From Cyclobacteriaceae bacterium (GTDB lineage Bacteria; Bacteroidota; Bacteroidia; Cytophagales; Cyclobacteriaceae): 64,000 bases of DNA. The DNA lies in contig JANQSI010000004.1 in the NCBI GenBank assembly GCA_028284125.1, positions 124,001-188,000 on the forward strand. Direction: 5' to 3'. Below the pieces are notes generated by a model. The model was not told the DNA's origin, made no database searches, and saw only the letters and a program-made list of their open reading frames with translations. Within the stretch, counting starts at the first letter, position 1; each line of letters starts with the position of its first letter. Made by a program: the position numbers and the translations under genes. Positions 52,414-61,839 of this stretch are shown here, piece by piece.

Positions 52414-54774
52414 ATGTTACGTAATTATCTCCTTGTCTCTCTTCGCAATCTGAAGCGACACTTCACCTATTCATTTGTAAACATTTTCGGACTCACGATT
52501 GGCCTTGCCTGCACGATGGTCATCGGTATGTGGGTAAAGCAGGAATTCAGCTATGATAAGCATTTTGAAAATGCCGACAAGATCTACCGAGTTGGAGTTA
52601 ATTTCTACAACATTGGAAACATGGCCAGGGGTCCTGAAATCTTGAAAGAGAAACTCACGGAGTATTCTTCGGTTGAAAGAACGACTAATCTTGGAAGCAT
52701 GGGGGAAGTCACGTTAATTGTTGATGACAAGGAGGTACTTCAGGACGATGTATTCATAGCAGACAGTGATTTCTTCAAGTTGTTTTCTTATCAATTTCTG
52801 AAAGGAGACAGAACGATTGCTTTGGAAAAGCCAGATGGAGCAATTGTTTCTGATCGGGTTGCCAAGAAATTGTTTGGTACGGATGAAGTTTTAAACAAAA
52901 CCATCCAAATCAAGGACGACCCTAAGATTTACGCCATTGAAGGAGTGGTTGCCTCCGAAAAAATGACTCATATTCCTGCTCAAATATGGCTTTCGGATGG
53001 TGGTAAATCACTCCAACCCAACTGGACTTCTGCATCACCATTATCGTATGTTCTTCTAAAAGACGAAGATCCAAAAGCAGCACTTAGGACGATATTAGAT
53101 GACATTATGAGAACCGAAATACATCCTAAAGTTGCTCCGAATGACCCTTTTGAAGATTTCTATCAAAGTGGTTTTTACCAATTCTTACCTATTGCAATAT
53201 TGGACATTCACTTGTATTCAGATTACATATTTGAAGTCGCACCTGTTGGAAATGCAATGACAACCAAAGTCTTCGCGGGTGTCGCAATTCTGATTCTTTT
53301 CCTTGCGAGTATCAATTTTATCAACATATCGACCGCAAGGTCTACAGTGCGAGCCAAGGAAGTCGGAATTAGAAAGTCTCTAGGTACGAGCAGGAGGCAA
53401 TTGGTTTCTCAATTTATCCTGGAATCGGTTCTTATATGTGTACTTGCTGGATCTCTGGCAATGTTGATTGGAGAGTTATTCTTAACTGGATTCGAAAAAT
53501 TAACTGGCTTAGAGCTACTCGAATCTTTATTTACGAATACAATCGATGTTGTTGTGGTAGCTGCCATGGTACTTCTGATTGGAGTTATGGCAGGTATTTA
53601 TCCAGCGTTTTACATTACCAGTTACCAGCCTGTAAAGGTCCTGAAAGGAAACATCCATGTGAATGAAAAAGGATTGGTCAGAAACGGACTGGTTCTTTTT
53701 CAATTTGTGATTTCAATAAGTCTCTTGGTGGTTTCTTTATTTGTGTTCAATCAACTTCAATTCATTCAAAACAAGGATTTGGGATTCAATCAAGAAAACG
53801 TGCTTGTTGTAGATAACTTCAGACATGTCAGAGATCATAAGGAAGTATTCAGACAAGAGCTTTCGCAAAATCCTAATGTTTTGGCGGTTAGCATTAATCA
53901 TCGTGTGCCAGCCGAAAATGGCTCTTTTGTGTGGAAACTAACAAAAGATGGTGATGAAGAGCAGGAATATTGGGTGCAACAATTCACAGGGGATGATCAG
54001 TTATTTGAATGTTTAGGATTTAGATTGTTGGAAGGAAGGAATTTTTCGAGTGAGATTGGCACAGATACTTCTTCAGTAATTCTAAATGAGACTGCAGTAA
54101 GAGAAATGGGATTTGAGGATCCGATTGGGAAAACCTTTAATGGAGGTCACTACAAGATTATTGGAGTGGTGAGTGATTTCAACTATGAGACATTAAAAAA
54201 TGAAATCACACCTATAGCATTGGGATATAGTGATGGAGGTGGAAGAAACTTGACGGTTAAGTTTTCCGGTAATCCTCAACCAGTAATTGACCAAGTGGAG
54301 GCCATATGGAATGAATTTGGAGCTGAAGAGGTGCCTTCCTACTATTTTCTGGATGAGAACTTCGAACGGTTGGTCATCAAAGAGCAGATACTTTCCAAGG
54401 CAGTTCTAATATTCACGGCTTTAGCGATGTTCATTTCATGTCTTGGGTTGTATGGATTATCTGTATTTACTGCAGAAAGGAGAACTAAGGAAATCGGAAT
54501 ACGAAGAGTTCTGGGAGCTTCCGTTTTAAATATTGCGCGGCTCTTATCTGGCAATTTTGCAAAACCTATTTTAATAGCTTTTGTACTTGCCATTCCTGTA
54601 GCCTATTTCGCAGTAGATGAATGGTTAGCTAATTACGCTTATCGAGTGGAAATTGGTCCTTCTTGGTTTCTAATAGGTGGTGTTACTGCACTGGTGATTG
54701 GGATCGCAACCATCTCGTGGCAGTCAATTCGATCGGCATTGAAAAACCCTGTGGTTAGTTTGAGGAGTGAGTAA
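52414..54774 (+). CDS. FtsX/MacB-like ABC permease without prefix domain
   Basis: Inner-membrane protein of 786 residues, starting directly at the core: MLRNYLLVSLRNLKRHFTYS and FVNIFGLTIGLACTMVIG. FtsX motifs: FINISTARSTVRAKEVGIRKSLGTSRRQL and RRTKEIGIRRVLGASVLNI. C-terminus ALKNPVVSLRSE. It lacks the N-terminal prefix domain of the three other permeases in the window and has no PadR gene, supporting a specific PadR/prefix-domain link. Its 3' end overlaps the end of the convergent MBL-fold gene by 20 bases. Confidence 0.92.
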   Translation: MLRNYLLVSLRNLKRHFTYSFVNIFGLTIGLACTMVIGMWVKQEFSYDKHFENADKIYRVGVNFYNIGNMARGPEILKEKLTEYSSVERTTNLGSMGEVTLIVDDKEVLQDDVFIADSDFFKLFSYQFLKGDRTIALEKPDGAIVSDRVAKKLFGTDEVLNKTIQIKDDPKIYAIEGVVASEKMTHIPAQIWLSDGGKSLQPNWTSASPLSYVLLKDEDPKAALRTILDDIMRTEIHPKVAPNDPFEDFYQSGFYQFLPIAILDIHLYSDYIFEVAPVGNAMTTKVFAGVAILILFLASINFINISTARSTVRAKEVGIRKSLGTSRRQLVSQFILESVLICVLAGSLAMLIGELFLTGFEKLTGLELLESLFTNTIDVVVVAAMVLLIGVMAGIYPAFYITSYQPVKVLKGNIHVNEKGLVRNGLVLFQFVISISLLVVSLFVFNQLQFIQNKDLGFNQENVLVVDNFRHVRDHKEVFRQELSQNPNVLAVSINHRVPAENGSFVWKLTKDGDEEQEYWVQQFTGDDQLFECLGFRLLEGRNFSSEIGTDTSSVILNETAVREMGFEDPIGKTFNGGHYKIIGVVSDFNYETLKNEITPIALGYSDGGGRNLTVKFSGNPQPVIDQVEAIWNEFGAEEVPSYYFLDENFERLVIKEQILSKAVLIFTALAMFISCLGLYGLSVFTAERRTKEIGIRRVLGASVLNIARLLSGNFAKPILIAFVLAIPVAYFAVDEWLANYAYRVEIGPSWFLIGGVTALVIGIATISWQSIRSALKNPVVSLRSE

Positions 54775-56254
54775 AACTCTCAAGGGCATTTAGCACGTCA
54801 GTCCAAGGGATTGGAGACATATGCATGGCAAAGACTGTGTCTACAGATAGGTCATACTTATCTACCACTGCTTTTATTTCCGACAGGTACTGCGGTGCAA
54901 AAAACTTTTTAGTTCTTCTGCTTGAGTACTGGACAAGATCACTCGCATAGAGCAGGTTTTGTTTAGGAAAGTAAATGGCAGTCATTCGCTCTCCACCTTC
55001 ACCATTTATGGGTATCAACCGGATCGGGTTAATGGGGTCATTCATTTGAATGGGTTCACTAAGAAGATTCATGATTGGTCTCTTTGGTGCTTTCTCAAGT
55101 GAATCGGGCATTAGGGAATGGTCGGAATTGGCTACTCTATTGATAATTTCTTCATTCAGGAAATGAGTGTAAACGGGGATTCCCTGTGCGATAAATTCAC
55201 GAACACCACCCACATGTGGCCAGGCATCAGATGTAACGACTACTGCTTTAATCTTTTTTAGTGGATACATCGATTTAATCAGTTCAAGATGCTTTTTATT
55301 ATAACCAGAAGATATGGGCGCCTCGATAACGACTATTCCATCTTCCTGAACGACCATTCCAACATTCCACATTCCGGGAACCGAATGAATTCCTTTGGCA
55401 ATTTCTATTTGTCTGTCCGTTGGTAATGAGAGATTGTTAACTAAGGTCGGCGGTGGTTTAGGCACATTTGCTATTGAATCAGGTATTTCAAAAAGTGTTG
55501 TGTCCACTTTGGCTTGAAATTGAAGATCGAGAAAAGTAGTTGACAGATAAGGCTTATCGAGCTTTGATACATCCCACTGGGCGGGGTACCGAATCCCACC
55601 AGGATATAGCCAATAGATTGAATATTTAATGGTAGTAATAAATTTTCCCCACGGATAATTGAATATGTCATAAGGGAGAAAACTTTCAATCTGCGCTTGA
55701 GAAATGAGATGAGTTCTTTTATTTATGAAGAGGGAATGTTTGAGTTTGTCTTTAACAAAACTGACTTTATAATGGGAAACTCCATCTATGCTTTCCTCGC
55801 TCTCCAGGATTAGATCTTGCTCCAAAGCGGTTAACAACAAATTATCTGGTGAGTATCGAAGGTGTTCATCTTGAATGACACGAATCTGATTAGGCATGGG
55901 AAATGCTCTTTGACCAAATTGCATAAGTCCGTTGTTGCCGTTGATTCGAAGCTGGGATTCAGAAAAACCGCCTGATACAAATTGATTTGTAATTTTTTTT
56001 ACCCAAAGCTTTCTCTCATGCACCCCTCTTATCTCACTTGTTTGATCATAAGATGTAATGAACGGACCGTTTGGGTTCTCTGATTGTTCTAGCCAGAATT
56101 TATGACTCACTTGACTGGATTGGATGAATTTCATGTTCCTCCAGGTCTCCAGTCCACCCATAGCATCAAGCGTTGATTTTATTAGTTCTTCAGGTTTTTG
56201 AGCATTTATTGCGAGAGGAGCTATGAAGAAGATCAAGATTGCGAATTTTCTCAT
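54755..56254 (-). CDS. Exported MBL-fold protein with degenerate metal site
   Basis: Protein of 499 residues with signal peptide (about 1-19, LAINAQ). Residues 20-265 are an N-terminal beta-rich region (ESIDGVSHYKVSFVKDKLKHSLFINKR). Residues 280-490 have the metallo-beta-lactamase fold: MWNVGMVVQEDGIVVIEAPIS and KIKAVVVTSDAWPHVGGVREFIAQGIPVYTH. The usual HxHxDH is TSDAWPH, so two of the first-site His and the Asp-His pair are not in their normal places; only His347 remains. A late His is present in FAMHMSPIPW. It is probably a divergent or non-hydrolytic MBL member. Overlaps the permease gene end convergently. Confidence 0.8.
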   Translation of the reverse strand: MRKFAILIFFIAPLAINAQKPEELIKSTLDAMGGLETWRNMKFIQSSQVSHKFWLEQSENPNGPFITSYDQTSEIRGVHERKLWVKKITNQFVSGGFSESQLRINGNNGLMQFGQRAFPMPNQIRVIQDEHLRYSPDNLLLTALEQDLILESEESIDGVSHYKVSFVKDKLKHSLFINKRTHLISQAQIESFLPYDIFNYPWGKFITTIKYSIYWLYPGGIRYPAQWDVSKLDKPYLSTTFLDLQFQAKVDTTLFEIPDSIANVPKPPPTLVNNLSLPTDRQIEIAKGIHSVPGMWNVGMVVQEDGIVVIEAPISSGYNKKHLELIKSMYPLKKIKAVVVTSDAWPHVGGVREFIAQGIPVYTHFLNEEIINRVANSDHSLMPDSLEKAPKRPIMNLLSEPIQMNDPINPIRLIPINGEGGERMTAIYFPKQNLLYASDLVQYSSRRTKKFFAPQYLSEIKAVVDKYDLSVDTVFAMHMSPIPWTDVLNALESFTHSSN

Positions 56255-56444
56255 TTATCTAAATTCAAGCAATCAGAATTTTTCATCATGGAAAATCGAT
56301 GAGTACATCAATAAAATATGTCTTCTGCACCATTGGCTCGGTAAGTGTCGGATGCCGATTAAACTAGTTCAGTTGTCGATTTTGGAAAACGATATTTCAC
56401 CGAGATATCACATAAATGAAATCACTTAGTTAGATTTAGTTCAG

Positions 56445-57476
56445 ATGAAGCAATCCTTTCTGACCAACAGAATATTCTGGTTGAATTTTTCTTTTTGGGC
56501 GCTTTTCTTTAGTTACAAGTTTTATGATTTTACCGTTTTCATGAGCCCGAAGGTAGCATTCGTAAGAATTGCTTTGCCTATGTTCTTTCATATCATTTTG
56601 AGCTACACCCATTACTTTTTCATTCTACCAGATCTTTTACGCCATAAAAATGTTTCCGAGTATTTTAAGAAATTATTACCAACACTAGCAGTTGTTATGT
56701 TTATCAGCGTCTTAGCTGAAAATGAAATCCTAGCACAATATTCTAAATCAGGTTATTACGATTCTTTTGGTTGGGTTCGATTCGTGAGCACGCTATGGGA
56801 TCATATGAGCTTCATGATATTTACCGGTATGATAAAATTTGCTGTGGACTGGTTCGAACTGCAAAACAAAAAACAGCAACTTGAAAATGAAAAATTGAAT
56901 GCAGAGTTGAATTATCTCAAGGCACAAATCAATCCACATTTCCTTTTCAATACACTTCATAACCTGAATTATCTAACACAAGCCAAGAAGGACGAGGCGA
57001 CAAATGTGGTGATCAAACTTTCGAATATTATGCGTTACATGATTTATGATTCGAATAAATCTACCGTCCCTTTGAGTGCCGAAATTGATTATATGCGAGA
57101 CTATTTGGACCTTGAAAAGATTCGGTTGAATAATGAGTTTGCTATCACATTTGATACTGACGATGTGGATGATAAGATTGAAATCGCACCATTGATTCTA
57201 ATTCCTTTTTTGGAAAACTCATTCAAACATGGAGTGAGTGACAAATGTCCTGAGAGTTGGGTTCACTTGAAAATTAGTTCGTCAAGAAATAGGATAAGTA
57301 TGTTGTTGCAAAACAGCATTTGTAAGAAAATCAATGAACGGATTGATCATTCAGGTTTTGGCTTGAAAAATGTAAAGAAAAGGCTTCAGTTGAGCTATCC
57401 ACATCAGCATACGTTGAATATTAATGAAACTGAAGATAGGTACTCCGTTGAATTGGTATTGAATCTAGACAAATGA
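56445..57476 (+). CDS. LytS-type sensor histidine kinase
   Basis: Membrane kinase of 343 residues. Four membrane segments span about 12-32, 38-60, 78-92 and 110-135. A coiled linker (LQNKKQQLENEKLNAELNYLKAQ) leads to the His_kinase domain, with the phosphoacceptor His165 in QINPHFLFNTLHNLN. The ATPase part has LILIPFLENSFKHGV (N-box) and SGFGLKNVKKRLQLSYP (G-box). No extracellular sensor domain is visible, so the membrane part may sense. The stop overlaps the regulator start (ATGA, 4 bases). Confidence 0.94.
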   Translation: MKQSFLTNRIFWLNFSFWALFFSYKFYDFTVFMSPKVAFVRIALPMFFHIILSYTHYFFILPDLLRHKNVSEYFKKLLPTLAVVMFISVLAENEILAQYSKSGYYDSFGWVRFVSTLWDHMSFMIFTGMIKFAVDWFELQNKKQQLENEKLNAELNYLKAQINPHFLFNTLHNLNYLTQAKKDEATNVVIKLSNIMRYMIYDSNKSTVPLSAEIDYMRDYLDLEKIRLNNEFAITFDTDDVDDKIEIAPLILIPFLENSFKHGVSDKCPESWVHLKISSSRNRISMLLQNSICKKINERIDHSGFGLKNVKKRLQLSYPHQHTLNINETEDRYSVELVLNLDK

Positions 57477-58171
57477 TAAACTGTGTTATTATCGATGACG
57501 AACCGATGGCCAGGAAGTTACTGCTGGACTATTGTCATAAAATTCCGGAATTGTCTGTTATCTCTAATTTTTCCGATGGCATGAAAGCGATGGAATTTCT
57601 TCAGAGCAATCGAGTTGATTTAATATTCCTGGATATCAAAATGCCCCAAGTTTCCGGTTTGGATCTACTCAAGGTCATTCGTCCTAATTCGTGTGTTGTC
57701 CTCACTACAGCATTTGCCGAATATGCGGTAGACGGATTTGAGTTAGATGCGGTGGACTATCTACTGAAACCGTTCGCATTTAGTAGATTTCTCAAAGCAA
57801 TTGATAAGGTGAAGAAAACCATTGAAGGAAGTAAGAAATCAAGTATTGAGAAAACTCCTGATTTCATGTTTGTCAAAGAGGGTAGGGAGCTCGTAAAGAT
57901 TCTATTTGAAGATTTACTATACATAAAAGGAACTGGTGATTACGTTACATTTTACCTGAAAGGGAGAAGTATTATGAGTTTGATGAAAATGAAGGAATTA
58001 GAAAGAGACTTACCTGGAAACGCATTTTTTCGAATTCACCAATCATACATTGTTAATACTAAATGGATTTTGAGAATTTCCAATGACAAAGTAGAAGTCC
58101 CAAATAAATTTCTTCCAATAAGCAGGTCTTATAAACAAGCTTTTAAATCGTTTATTCGAGCAGACGGTTGA
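57473..58171 (+). CDS. LytTR response regulator
   Basis: Cytoplasmic regulator of 232 residues. The receiver domain has Asp8-Asp9, phosphoacceptor Asp54 in LIFLDIKMPQVSGLDLL, and Lys99 in YLLKPF. A LytTR DNA-binding domain occupies about 135-230 (FVKEGRELVKILFEDLLYIKGTGDYVTFYLKG, FFRIHQSYIVN). Its partner kinase overlaps it by 4 bases. Targets in the window are not evident; the serine hydrolase gene downstream is on the opposite strand. Confidence 0.95.
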   Translation: MINCVIIDDEPMARKLLLDYCHKIPELSVISNFSDGMKAMEFLQSNRVDLIFLDIKMPQVSGLDLLKVIRPNSCVVLTTAFAEYAVDGFELDAVDYLLKPFAFSRFLKAIDKVKKTIEGSKKSSIEKTPDFMFVKEGRELVKILFEDLLYIKGTGDYVTFYLKGRSIMSLMKMKELERDLPGNAFFRIHQSYIVNTKWILRISNDKVEVPNKFLPISRSYKQAFKSFIRADG

Positions 58172-58263
58172 AATTTGTATCAAAACAAAAGATGAAACAA
58201 ATAGGCTTTCGGAGATGGTGCTTATGATTTGGTTTGCCTGTTTAGTTTGAGGTCAGAATAGGC

Positions 58264-59409
58264 CTACTTGCCAATAGGAGAAACGAATTTATGTGCCCAC
58301 TTTAATCCTGATCCTTCAGCATCAAATTTGCCATTATTAGACAGAGCTATGATGGCAAATTCAATTTCAGGTATGCATACGATGATATTTCTGTAACCTC
58401 CAAAACCACCTGAATGCCAGAAAATATCATACCCTAGCAATGATCCTTTCAACCATCCATGGGTGTACGACACATCTTTTACAGGAGCCTCAAATGTTTG
58501 TTCTACTCGAACATCATTGCTCTCGATGTTTTGGAAATAATCAATCTCATAAAGATTGAGAACCCATCTCTCTAGATCTGATAGCGTCGAAAAAACACCA
58601 CTTGATCCGTATGTGACCTTGTTGAAATTACCGACAAACCCACCTGGAAATTCAATGCTCCTATAGTCGTTTCTTAGGAAAACATCATTTTTAAAATTGT
58701 AACCAATTGCAGGTCTTAATGATTTTTTTGGACTTCCAACACTAGAGTTTGTCATGTTATAGTCATCAAACACGGTTTGGTTTAACATGTCCGAATAAGA
58801 TGTTCCAGTAAGTTCTTCGATTACTTCTGCCAGCAATATGTAGTTGGCATTACTGTACTCATACTTTGTTCCGGATGAAAAATTTAAGTTTTTAACACTG
58901 TCCCTCAACAGTTTGAATACATAAGCATTGTCTATGAGAGGTTCCCGCCATGTGATGTATTGATAGTAATCCGGGATACCTGATTGATGCGTAAGCAAGT
59001 CTTGGATTGTTACGTTGTTCATGTATTTGGGTAGACCAGGTAAAATAGACCGCACTTTTTGAGACAACCTTAACTGATTATTGTCTACCAGCTCATGGAC
59101 AACTTGAGCTGTCATAGGTTTTGTTACTGAAGCTAAATAAAATGAGGTAGTGGCTGATAAGAGTTGTGAAGAAGATAGGTTATCCACTCCTTTCATGTTT
59201 CTTATTTGAACTTGCTGATCGCTTATAATCGAAACGGCGATCCCAGGATCAAGACGATCATCAAGTTTTTGATTGAGTTCATTATTCAAGTAAGGGGAAA
59301 AACCTGAATATGGATTGGATGACAGTTTTGTTAGTTGTGAATACGAAGGAATGGTTGCAATAAAGGTGACTAACAGTATGGATAGCGATAGTCTAGAAAC
59401 AGATTTCAT
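58264..59409 (-). CDS. Exported serine hydrolase of the beta-lactamase family
   Basis: Penicillin-binding-protein-like hydrolase of 381 residues with a signal peptide (about 1-24). Active-site motifs: SVTK (Ser94, Lys97), YSN (185-187) and HSGG near residue 335. It is not a resistance enzyme by sequence; relatives are esterases and peptidases of class C type. Convergent with the response-regulator gene. Confidence 0.92.
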   Translation of the reverse strand: MKSVSRLSLSILLVTFIATIPSYSQLTKLSSNPYSGFSPYLNNELNQKLDDRLDPGIAVSIISDQQVQIRNMKGVDNLSSSQLLSATTSFYLASVTKPMTAQVVHELVDNNQLRLSQKVRSILPGLPKYMNNVTIQDLLTHQSGIPDYYQYITWREPLIDNAYVFKLLRDSVKNLNFSSGTKYEYSNANYILLAEVIEELTGTSYSDMLNQTVFDDYNMTNSSVGSPKKSLRPAIGYNFKNDVFLRNDYRSIEFPGGFVGNFNKVTYGSSGVFSTLSDLERWVLNLYEIDYFQNIESNDVRVEQTFEAPVKDVSYTHGWLKGSLLGYDIFWHSGGFGGYRNIIVCIPEIEFAIIALSNNGKFDAEGSGLKWAHKFVSPIGK

Positions 59410-59546
59410 AATTGTGAGTTAAAGGTCTAAAACATGGTTTAGCGGCATAACTCACCTTTTTCCAAATGGTTACTTCGTTAGACTAAATTTTTTAATGATC
59501 CTTAAGACGCTTGCTCTTGCAGTCTTGCGTTATTTCATGAGAAGCT

Positions 59547-59885
59547 TCATTTTCTTCTAATGAGCACGACTACAATTGCTATAATCAATGAGGGAATTGG
59601 ATCACCAACTGGTTGGCCATTGATGTACAATGTGATAAACGCAGAAATCATTGTGAAAGCAATTATGCCCGCTCCGTAAATCATAAAACGTGGAATCACA
59701 ATTAAAATAGCTCCAAGTATTTCTACAAAGCCGGCAAAAAGATAGAAATTATCGGGATAGCCCCAGTTCGTAAAAGTATCATTCATATTGGGGCCTATGA
59801 ATTTATTGATACCGGCCATAACAAATTGAATAGCTAGCAATCCTTGAAGAATCCAGCCGATGTAGTTGATGATTTTTGATTTCAT
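59547..59885 (-). CDS. DoxX-family membrane protein
   Basis: Small inner-membrane protein of 112 residues, start MKSKIINYIGWILQGLLAIQFV; an upstream ATG at 59939 would add 18 residues. Four membrane segments (about 8-28, 48-68, 72-90 and 92-110). DoxX features: GLLAIQFVMAGINKF, FAGFVEILGAILIVIPR and a final helix. Family function is broad (redox or quinone-linked); role here unknown. Confidence 0.88.
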   Translation of the reverse strand: MKSKIINYIGWILQGLLAIQFVMAGINKFIGPNMNDTFTNWGYPDNFYLFAGFVEILGAILIVIPRFMIYGAGIIAFTMISAFITLYINGQPVGDPIPSLIIAIVVVLIRRK

Positions 59886-60124
59886 GTTGACGAATACTTT
59901 TGATTCGAAAGATACCCTTTCGATCAGAAGGATTCCCATTTCAGATTACCGTTGGACTCAACGAATGTCGTTCGCATCACCAAAACCCATGTCTTCTATA
60001 ATATTCATATCTCCAGCCTCTTTTTGGAGTGGATTGCTGTCTTTGATATGGTAGCAACGTAAGTTGTTTTCATAGTGAGATTCTATCCATTTGGGCTAAA
60101 AATATTTGATAAGAGTTGCTATGA

Positions 60125-61009
60125 TTAACGGGTAAACTCTTCAATTAACTCTTCATGTTGGGGAAATCGAGTTATTAAATCTTCTCGTTTCGCAAGTGTA
60201 AAATCATCGAAATCGAATCCGGGTGCCACTGTACAACCAACAAGTGAATAACTATTTGATTCCGTCACTTTAGCTGCAAACCAATGATTGGCTGGAACTA
60301 CCAATTGTGGCACTTGTCCGTTTGCTAAATCTCTACCAATCAAATAATGCTGGTGATCACCTGATTCTGAAATCGTATGAAGTTCAATGGACGATCCATC
60401 ATAAAAGTGCCAGATTTCATCTTGATTGATTTTGTGAAATGCCGAAGGCTTTTCTGATACTAGTAAATAATAAATACTCGTTGAAAAATTTCGATCTCCA
60501 GAATATTCAGGTGGAAGATCCGAAACAGGAATACCTCCAGAACTGCGATAAGTTTCTTTGTAGTAGCCTCCTTCAGGGTGTGGTTTGAGACCCAATGTAT
60601 TGATTATCGTTTGGATATGAGTATTCATTTGAGCAATAGGTTCATTCGAATTGTTGGAGGTATTAAGAACGAAAAGATATGTTGAATTTTCTCTTTTGAT
60701 AAATATAGAATCTGAATTGGCTCGTTTATGAAGAGAATCTCCCTTGAGGATGAATCCTTTTAGGTTTGATTGATTCGATTCAGAAGACCCAATTGAATAC
60801 TTTCCTTCATTTACCACGAAATAGATAGAATCCCGGTATATCCTAACCAAGCTTACACTGCCGTTTAAGGCTGCCTCTTTACTGAGTAATCTGTAGTTGG
60901 AATAATGTTGTTCAAGAGAAAACGTAAGTAAAATGGAAAAAATGATCACACCAACTAAACCAAAAATTAGCAGGTTGACCACTCGTTTTAATTTTTCCGG
61001 TGATATCAT
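60125..61009 (-). CDS. Membrane-anchored protein with C-terminal DUF985 cupin
   Basis: Protein of 294 residues. An N-terminal membrane helix (about 14-30, LIFGLVGVIIFSILL) is followed by a beta-rich extracytoplasmic region (about 45-118: SVSLVRIYRDSIYFVVNEGKYSIG). Residues about 130-285 are a DUF985-type cupin: IQTIINTLGLKPHPEGGYYKETYRSSG, STSIYYLLVSEKPSAFHKINQDEIWHFYDG, LVVPANHWFAAKV, and YSLVGCTVAPGFDFDDFTLAKREDLITRFPQ. Most DUF985 proteins are single-domain and cytoplasmic, so the anchored two-domain form is unusual. Ligand unknown. Confidence 0.88.
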   Translation of the reverse strand: MISPEKLKRVVNLLIFGLVGVIIFSILLTFSLEQHYSNYRLLSKEAALNGSVSLVRIYRDSIYFVVNEGKYSIGSSESNQSNLKGFILKGDSLHKRANSDSIFIKRENSTYLFVLNTSNNSNEPIAQMNTHIQTIINTLGLKPHPEGGYYKETYRSSGGIPVSDLPPEYSGDRNFSTSIYYLLVSEKPSAFHKINQDEIWHFYDGSSIELHTISESGDHQHYLIGRDLANGQVPQLVVPANHWFAAKVTESNSYSLVGCTVAPGFDFDDFTLAKREDLITRFPQHEELIEEFTR

Positions 61010-61088
61010 CTTCTTTAAACCACTTATTTATACTGACAGATTTGATCAGCATTCATCTATCCCAACTTAGGACTCGGAAGAGAAAATT

Positions 61089-61113
61089 TAAAAAAGGATA
61101 ACCGATTATCCTT
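61089..61113 (-). terminator. Possible terminator after the NTF2-like gene
   Basis: AAGGATAA (61094-61101) pairs with TTATCCTT (61106-61113) over a 4-base loop, followed on the minus strand by a T-run. The stem is AT-rich with only two GC pairs, and it lies 99 bases after the stop at 61212, so the call is tentative. Confidence 0.45.
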
Positions 61114-61211
61114 ATGGCTATCCCTTAATTATGACGATACATGATTAAAATCATATGTCCGATTAAGTATACCGGATGATATCTTGAAAGACCTACTTCA
61201 TCGCTTATGAT

Positions 61212-61742
61212 TTACTTCTTCAAGTATTTCTTTGGTATCGGGTATTTATCATTTTCCATAGTCCAAAACATGGACATGATCCAGTAGCGATTTCCATCAT
61301 AGAAAATATCATAGCTCGTAATTCCTTTTTGAGAATTGATGCTATTGTCTTCTACTCTGAATTCGTAGGCGCTAAAAACTTGAGTTACTGAACCGAGGGT
61401 ATTAATCTCATTGGAGATTTCATATTCATAAAATCCTTTCTTATCCAGGTAATCCAGTTTCTCGATGTACTCGTCCATGGTATTGAAGATCATCAGATCA
61501 GCTTTGGTTTTGTCTTCATTCCAGTAACTGTAGGTAAGTCTTGCATTTGGGTGAAAAAGATTTTTCAATCGATCAAAATCTCGCACTTCACCAATCGGTC
61601 CGGAAATGCAATCGTAGTACGCATCCAGTATATTCTGAACACTACTAGTATCTTCATCTCCTAAGTATATTGAAGCGGCATCAATTGGTAGTAGGCATAC
61701 GCATCCCATAAGGCCTAGACACAGTACTATTTTCTTAATCAT
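61212..61742 (-). CDS. Exported NTF2/SnoaL-like protein
   Basis: Protein of 176 residues with signal peptide (about 1-23, LLPIDAAS). The NTF2-like pattern is seen in VQNILDAYYDCISGPIGEVRDFDRLKNLFHPNARLTYSYW, TMDEYIEKLDYLD, and a final strand pair around FYDGNRYWIMSMFW. Role unknown; probably binds a small ligand. Confidence 0.8.
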   Translation of the reverse strand: MIKKIVLCLGLMGCVCLLPIDAASIYLGDEDTSSVQNILDAYYDCISGPIGEVRDFDRLKNLFHPNARLTYSYWNEDKTKADLMIFNTMDEYIEKLDYLDKKGFYEYEISNEINTLGSVTQVFSAYEFRVEDNSINSQKGITSYDIFYDGNRYWIMSMFWTMENDKYPIPKKYLKK

Positions 61743-61839
61743 ATCTGAAGTGGTTTTTGTTCATGTTAAAAGAACCAGTTATCGTGCCCAGGCCATATGA
61801 AGAATCATATGAGTGGCAATATTTGTATTTAATTGCCTA

